Below are positions 61,345 through 64,000 of a stretch of DNA of 64,000 bases, in pieces; the stretch's first letter is position 1; every line of letters begins with the position of its first letter. The position numbers were made by a program, and so were the translations under genes. The notes below the pieces were generated by a model. That model was not told the origin of the DNA and searched no databases. It was given only the letters and a program-made list of their open reading frames with translations. The DNA is from Nanosynbacter sp. GTDB taxonomy: Bacteria; Patescibacteriota; Saccharimonadia; Saccharimonadales; Saccharimonadaceae. Location of the stretch: contig JABZKD010000003.1 of assembly GCA_015257455.1 (NCBI GenBank), positions 1-64,000 of the forward strand, given 5' to 3'.

Positions 61345-61369
61345 AAAATATCGCTGGAAAGCGATATTT
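61345..61369 (-). terminator. Terminator-like hairpin downstream of the 26-aa ORF
   Basis: AAATATCGC / GCGATATTT 9-bp stem; T-rich tail (TTCTT) on the minus strand. Confidence 0.6.
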
Positions 61370-61414
61370 GTCCTCAAATATTAATCCTTAAAATTGAATT
61401 TTGACTATTCAAGA

Positions 61415-61495
61415 CTAATATTCGATATACTCTTGCCATGGGGCAGGAGGAATTTTCGACTTTTTGCGCGAAGATTCACGTTTAAGTCTACGCAT
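61415..61495 (-). CDS. Candidate small basic peptide (26 aa)
   Basis: Encodes MRRLKRESSRKKSKIP then PAPWQEYIEY and a TAG. AAGGAG lies 14 nt before the ATG, longer than ideal; a closer ATG right after that site gives only an 8-codon frame. Promoter, structured leader and terminator surround it. It may instead be part of a regulatory RNA. Confidence 0.35.
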   Translation of the reverse strand: MRRLKRESSRKKSKIPPAPWQEYIEY

Positions 61496-61715
61496 ATTTA
61501 CGAATGCATCTCCTTAATAATCATTGCACACGACCTAGCCCCCACCAGCCACCGAGTGACTAAAAAGTGCAATAGACATTATTTTATCAAATATTTTATT
61601 TTTGGCAAATTTTAGGCATTGACAATTGTCTTCAAGACGCTTATGGCTATTGACAAATATGGTCAAATTATTGTTTGATATTTATTTTTCATACAAAATA
61701 TGATATAAACAGGAC

Positions 61716-63176
61716 ATGGATGAGATTAACCTCGGAGAAATGTTCGCCTATTTTAAGGCCAAGCTCCATATTCTACTGATAATTTTTGCCCTAATTTTTG
61801 GATTAGGATCTTTTTACGTATTTTTTATGCAAAAACCAAAATACGAAGCGACCGCTACGGTGATTGTAAGCTCAGATAAATCCAATGCGAATCTGCCGGG
61901 TGAAGTTGCAACCAATAAAAACCTGATTGATACTTACACGCAAGTAGTCAAATCACACCGTGTGCTCGACAAGGTCAAAAATGATATTAATATCGAGAAA
62001 TCTTATGATGAGATGTTAAAAATGATCGAAGTATCGGCGATTAAAGGTACGGAAATTATTAATATTACCACGACGGACCGCGACGCAGAATTCGCCACGA
62101 AGATGACCAATAAAATCGCGGATCACTTCGTGAAAGAAATCGCCAAGATTTATAATGACCGTAATATCAACGTGCTAGACTCAGCGGTCACTCCGACGGA
62201 GCCGGCCAATATTAAGGTAGTACGTCAAGAAATTATAGCTTTTGCGGCAGGTCTAATCGTCAGTGTTTCAATTCTCTTCTTAGTATTCTATTTTGACCGC
62301 TCAGTGAAGACGAGCGAACAAGTCGAAAGTCAGTTACATTTGCCAGTAATTGGTAAAATTCACATGATTGATGCGGAAAAAGAACGTCTGAAACGCCGCC
62401 AACGTGCCTTAGCTTTGAAGGCGAAGAAAGAAGCTAAAGACGATGGCTCAACAGAAAATGCAGAAAATGGCGAGGAAGCTTCCGAAGAAATTTCTGAAGA
62501 AGATTTAAGTAGTGAATTGATTCTAAAAAACAATCCAAAATCTATTATCAGTGAAGATTTCCGTACCGTACGTACCAGCCTGGATTTTAGCTTAGTTGGC
62601 AAAAACAATAATTCCCTCGTATTAACCAGTACCGCACCAAATGAAGGTAAAAGTTTCGTTTCCGCGAACCTGGCAATCGCTTTTGCTAATACTGGTAAAA
62701 AAGTACTCTTGGTCGATGCCGACATGCGCCTGGGTCGTCAACACGAAATTTTCGAGCTCTCTAACCAAGCTGGCCTCTCGAATCTACTAGTCGAAACCGC
62801 CGGCGACCGTCTACGTAAATACGTTCAGAAGACAGATATCGAAAATCTTTCCGTAGTCACTCGTGGTGTAACCCCACCGAACCCAGCAGAGCTAATCGAC
62901 TCGAAGCAGATGGAAAAATTCATTGCCACAGTAAAATCAAAATATGATTATGTCATTATCGACTCGGCTCCGGTCTATAACTTGGCTGACTCTCTAATTA
63001 TCTCCAAGAAGGCCGATCGCACCATGATTGTTTGCCGTGTAAACAAAACTAATATCGATCACGTAAAAGATGGCTTGAAATCTCTCCAAGCAATCGATGC
63101 CAATGTGGCCGGCGTGATTCTCAACCAAATCCCTCTAGAAAAACGTACGGGATATTATAATCAATATTATCTATAA
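61716..63176 (+). CDS. Wzz-type chain-length domain fused to BY-kinase (CpsD/CapB-like)
   Basis: 486 residues. The N-terminal Wzz domain has two transmembrane helices (about 18-38 and 172-194) flanking a periplasm-facing region; the kinase has Walker A TAPNEGKSFVSANLA, A' VLLVDADMR and B VIIDSAP, and a C-terminal Tyr cluster RTGYYNQYYL for autophosphorylation. It controls polysaccharide polymer length and export. A -10 TATAAA ends 6 nt before the ATG. The phosphatase gene follows, as in capsule operons. Confidence 0.92.
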   Translation: MDEINLGEMFAYFKAKLHILLIIFALIFGLGSFYVFFMQKPKYEATATVIVSSDKSNANLPGEVATNKNLIDTYTQVVKSHRVLDKVKNDINIEKSYDEMLKMIEVSAIKGTEIINITTTDRDAEFATKMTNKIADHFVKEIAKIYNDRNINVLDSAVTPTEPANIKVVRQEIIAFAAGLIVSVSILFLVFYFDRSVKTSEQVESQLHLPVIGKIHMIDAEKERLKRRQRALALKAKKEAKDDGSTENAENGEEASEEISEEDLSSELILKNNPKSIISEDFRTVRTSLDFSLVGKNNNSLVLTSTAPNEGKSFVSANLAIAFANTGKKVLLVDADMRLGRQHEIFELSNQAGLSNLLVETAGDRLRKYVQKTDIENLSVVTRGVTPPNPAELIDSKQMEKFIATVKSKYDYVIIDSAPVYNLADSLIISKKADRTMIVCRVNKTNIDHVKDGLKSLQAIDANVAGVILNQIPLEKRTGYYNQYYL

Positions 63177-63196
63177 ATATAAAAACAGGAGGTGGC

Positions 63197-63946
63197 ATGA
63201 TTGACACGCATCTGCATATTTTGCCAGGAATCGATGACGGTAGTCGTGATTTTGAGGAAAGTATAGCGATGGCCAAAAAATTGGTTGCGCTCGGGTTCAC
63301 CGGCGGATTTACGACCTCCCACTTCATTCCGAATAGCGAACAGCTGGCGGACAACAAAACCAAGGCGCGTCTGCGTAAAGAATTGCAAGCACGACTAAGT
63401 GAGCTCGGGATTGAGTTTAAACTTTACCCTGGTAATGAAATTTATGTGGATCCAGAAATGGTGAAATATATGCAAGAAGACCAGGCGTCATTACTGGGCG
63501 AAGCGACCAAACTTAGCACCGATGCTGCAAAGAATAAAAAGAAAAAACATTATGTGCTTTTCGAGGTACCGTTTATGACCGAAGTAGGATATCTACGTGA
63601 AGTAATTTTTGAAATGAAGAGTCAAAATATTGTACCAATTTTAGCGCATCCGGAACGTTATGAGTTCTTACAAAAGAAACCGGAAAAAGCCTTGGAACTT
63701 CGTAAAATTGGCGTAAAATTACAGTGTAACATTGGTAGTATGACTAGACAATACGGTCCGAAGCCAGCTAAGGCAATGAAATATTTCCTAAAACACGGCC
63801 TAGTGGATTTTCTCGGGACCGACGCGCACCATGCAGATGGAAGCGTGTTTGAAAAATACGAGAAGGCTTGCAAAAAAATTAGTAAGATTATTAGTGAGGA
63901 AGGCTTGAAGAAATTACAAGAAAACAGCCTCTCGATTAACCATTAA
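63197..63946 (+). CDS. PHP-family tyrosine phosphatase (CpsB/Wzb-like)
   Basis: 249 residues with metal-binding motifs DTHLHILPGIDDG, PGNEIY, PILAHPERY and LGTDAHHADG, as in CpsB/YwqE phosphatases that dephosphorylate BY-kinases. A lysine-rich insertion (AAKNKKKKH) is near 113-121. AGGAGG is 6 nt before the ATG; 20 nt separate it from the kinase gene. Confidence 0.92.
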   Translation: MIDTHLHILPGIDDGSRDFEESIAMAKKLVALGFTGGFTTSHFIPNSEQLADNKTKARLRKELQARLSELGIEFKLYPGNEIYVDPEMVKYMQEDQASLLGEATKLSTDAAKNKKKKHYVLFEVPFMTEVGYLREVIFEMKSQNIVPILAHPERYEFLQKKPEKALELRKIGVKLQCNIGSMTRQYGPKPAKAMKYFLKHGLVDFLGTDAHHADGSVFEKYEKACKKISKIISEEGLKKLQENSLSINH

Positions 63947-63975
63947 AATAACTTCCCGCAGGAAGTTATTTTTTA
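63946..63975 (+). terminator. Terminator of the kinase-phosphatase operon
   Basis: AATAACTTCC-CGCA-GGAAGTTATT followed by TTTT. Confidence 0.9.
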
Positions 63976-64000
63976 AGCTTAGTTCTAAATGTGGACTAAA

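Larger units (their letters stand above)
61291..61715. other. Intergenic region with a candidate minus-strand small transcript
   Basis: Contains the aspS promoter, a minus-strand terminator, a 26-codon ORF, a folded leader and a minus-strand promoter candidate (TTGCCA-N16-TAAAAT, 61608-61581), plus the -10 of the Wzz/kinase gene. The leader has ATTGCAC/GTGCAAT enclosing AGTCAC/GTGGCT, then AAGGAG. The plus side also has TTGAC/GTCAA inverted repeats near 61619-61670. Confidence 0.45.

Overview
The window looks like part of a chromosome from a Patescibacteria/CPR bacterium, most likely Candidatus Saccharibacteria (TM7). This is inferred from gene style and content, not from a database search. 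The signs are: compact housekeeping operons; a short alanyl-tRNA synthetase that ends after its editing domain; a 23S rRNA gene that follows a peptidase operon rather than a 16S gene; an RNase J with a low-complexity N-terminus; a lone type IV pilus ATPase; and many small secreted or single-pass proteins with no clear homologue. TGA acts as a normal stop (for example the TGA of tatD overlaps the next start codon), which argues against the recoded CPR lineages Absconditabacteria and Gracilibacteria.

Layout. 1-905: 5' part of 23S rRNA on the minus strand. 1221-11049: minus-strand housekeeping operons alaS-pepN and typA-tatD-iscS-mnmA. 11134-13385: tRNA-Lys(UUU), a roughly 515-nt highly structured and unidentified non-coding RNA, an HdeD-like membrane protein, a P-loop kinase and tRNA-Val(GAC). 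13478-17688: a cell-surface locus with two DUF916-like proteins, two small WxL-like secreted proteins and a protein with a sortase-type C-terminus. 17813-19184: a divergent pair, N-formylglutamate amidohydrolase-like and inositol-phosphatase-like. 19262-21923: a Sau3AI-like restriction-modification system whose nuclease is frameshifted in an A7 run. 22018-28507: ychF, an rnhB-yraN fusion, rplS, pilB/gspE and unknown proteins. 28751-30855: small proteins, tRNA-Arg(UCG) with duplicated flanks, tRNA-Lys(CUU).

31291-39578 is a contiguous, AT-rich, all-minus-strand accessory block beside tRNA-Lys(CUU). In transcription order it encodes a membrane-spanning KAP/YobI-type NTPase, a MazG-like pyrophosphohydrolase, a GIY-YIG nuclease fused to a DUF2075 helicase, a small membrane protein split by an in-frame TGA, a HEPN-motif protein, a multi-pass membrane protein and a ThsB-like TIR protein. 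It reads as a defence island, and the last two genes look like a Thoeris-like signalling pair with a membrane effector.

39792-63946 returns to core genome: rnj; rpsF-ssb-rpsR-efp-tlyA-like; ftsK; two paralogous stalked membrane proteins; pnp; rpsO; truB with a degenerate DHH protein; mutM-holA; rpsT; uppP; aspS; then a Wzz/BY-kinase and PHP-phosphatase pair that begins a capsule or glycan locus.

Two window-wide patterns stand out. At least 13 genes have a -10 hexamer ending exactly 6 or 7 nt before the start codon and no Shine-Dalgarno, so they are predicted to be leaderless. Several 3' gene ends and flanks carry 34-77 bp tandem duplications, some of which include the stop codon.
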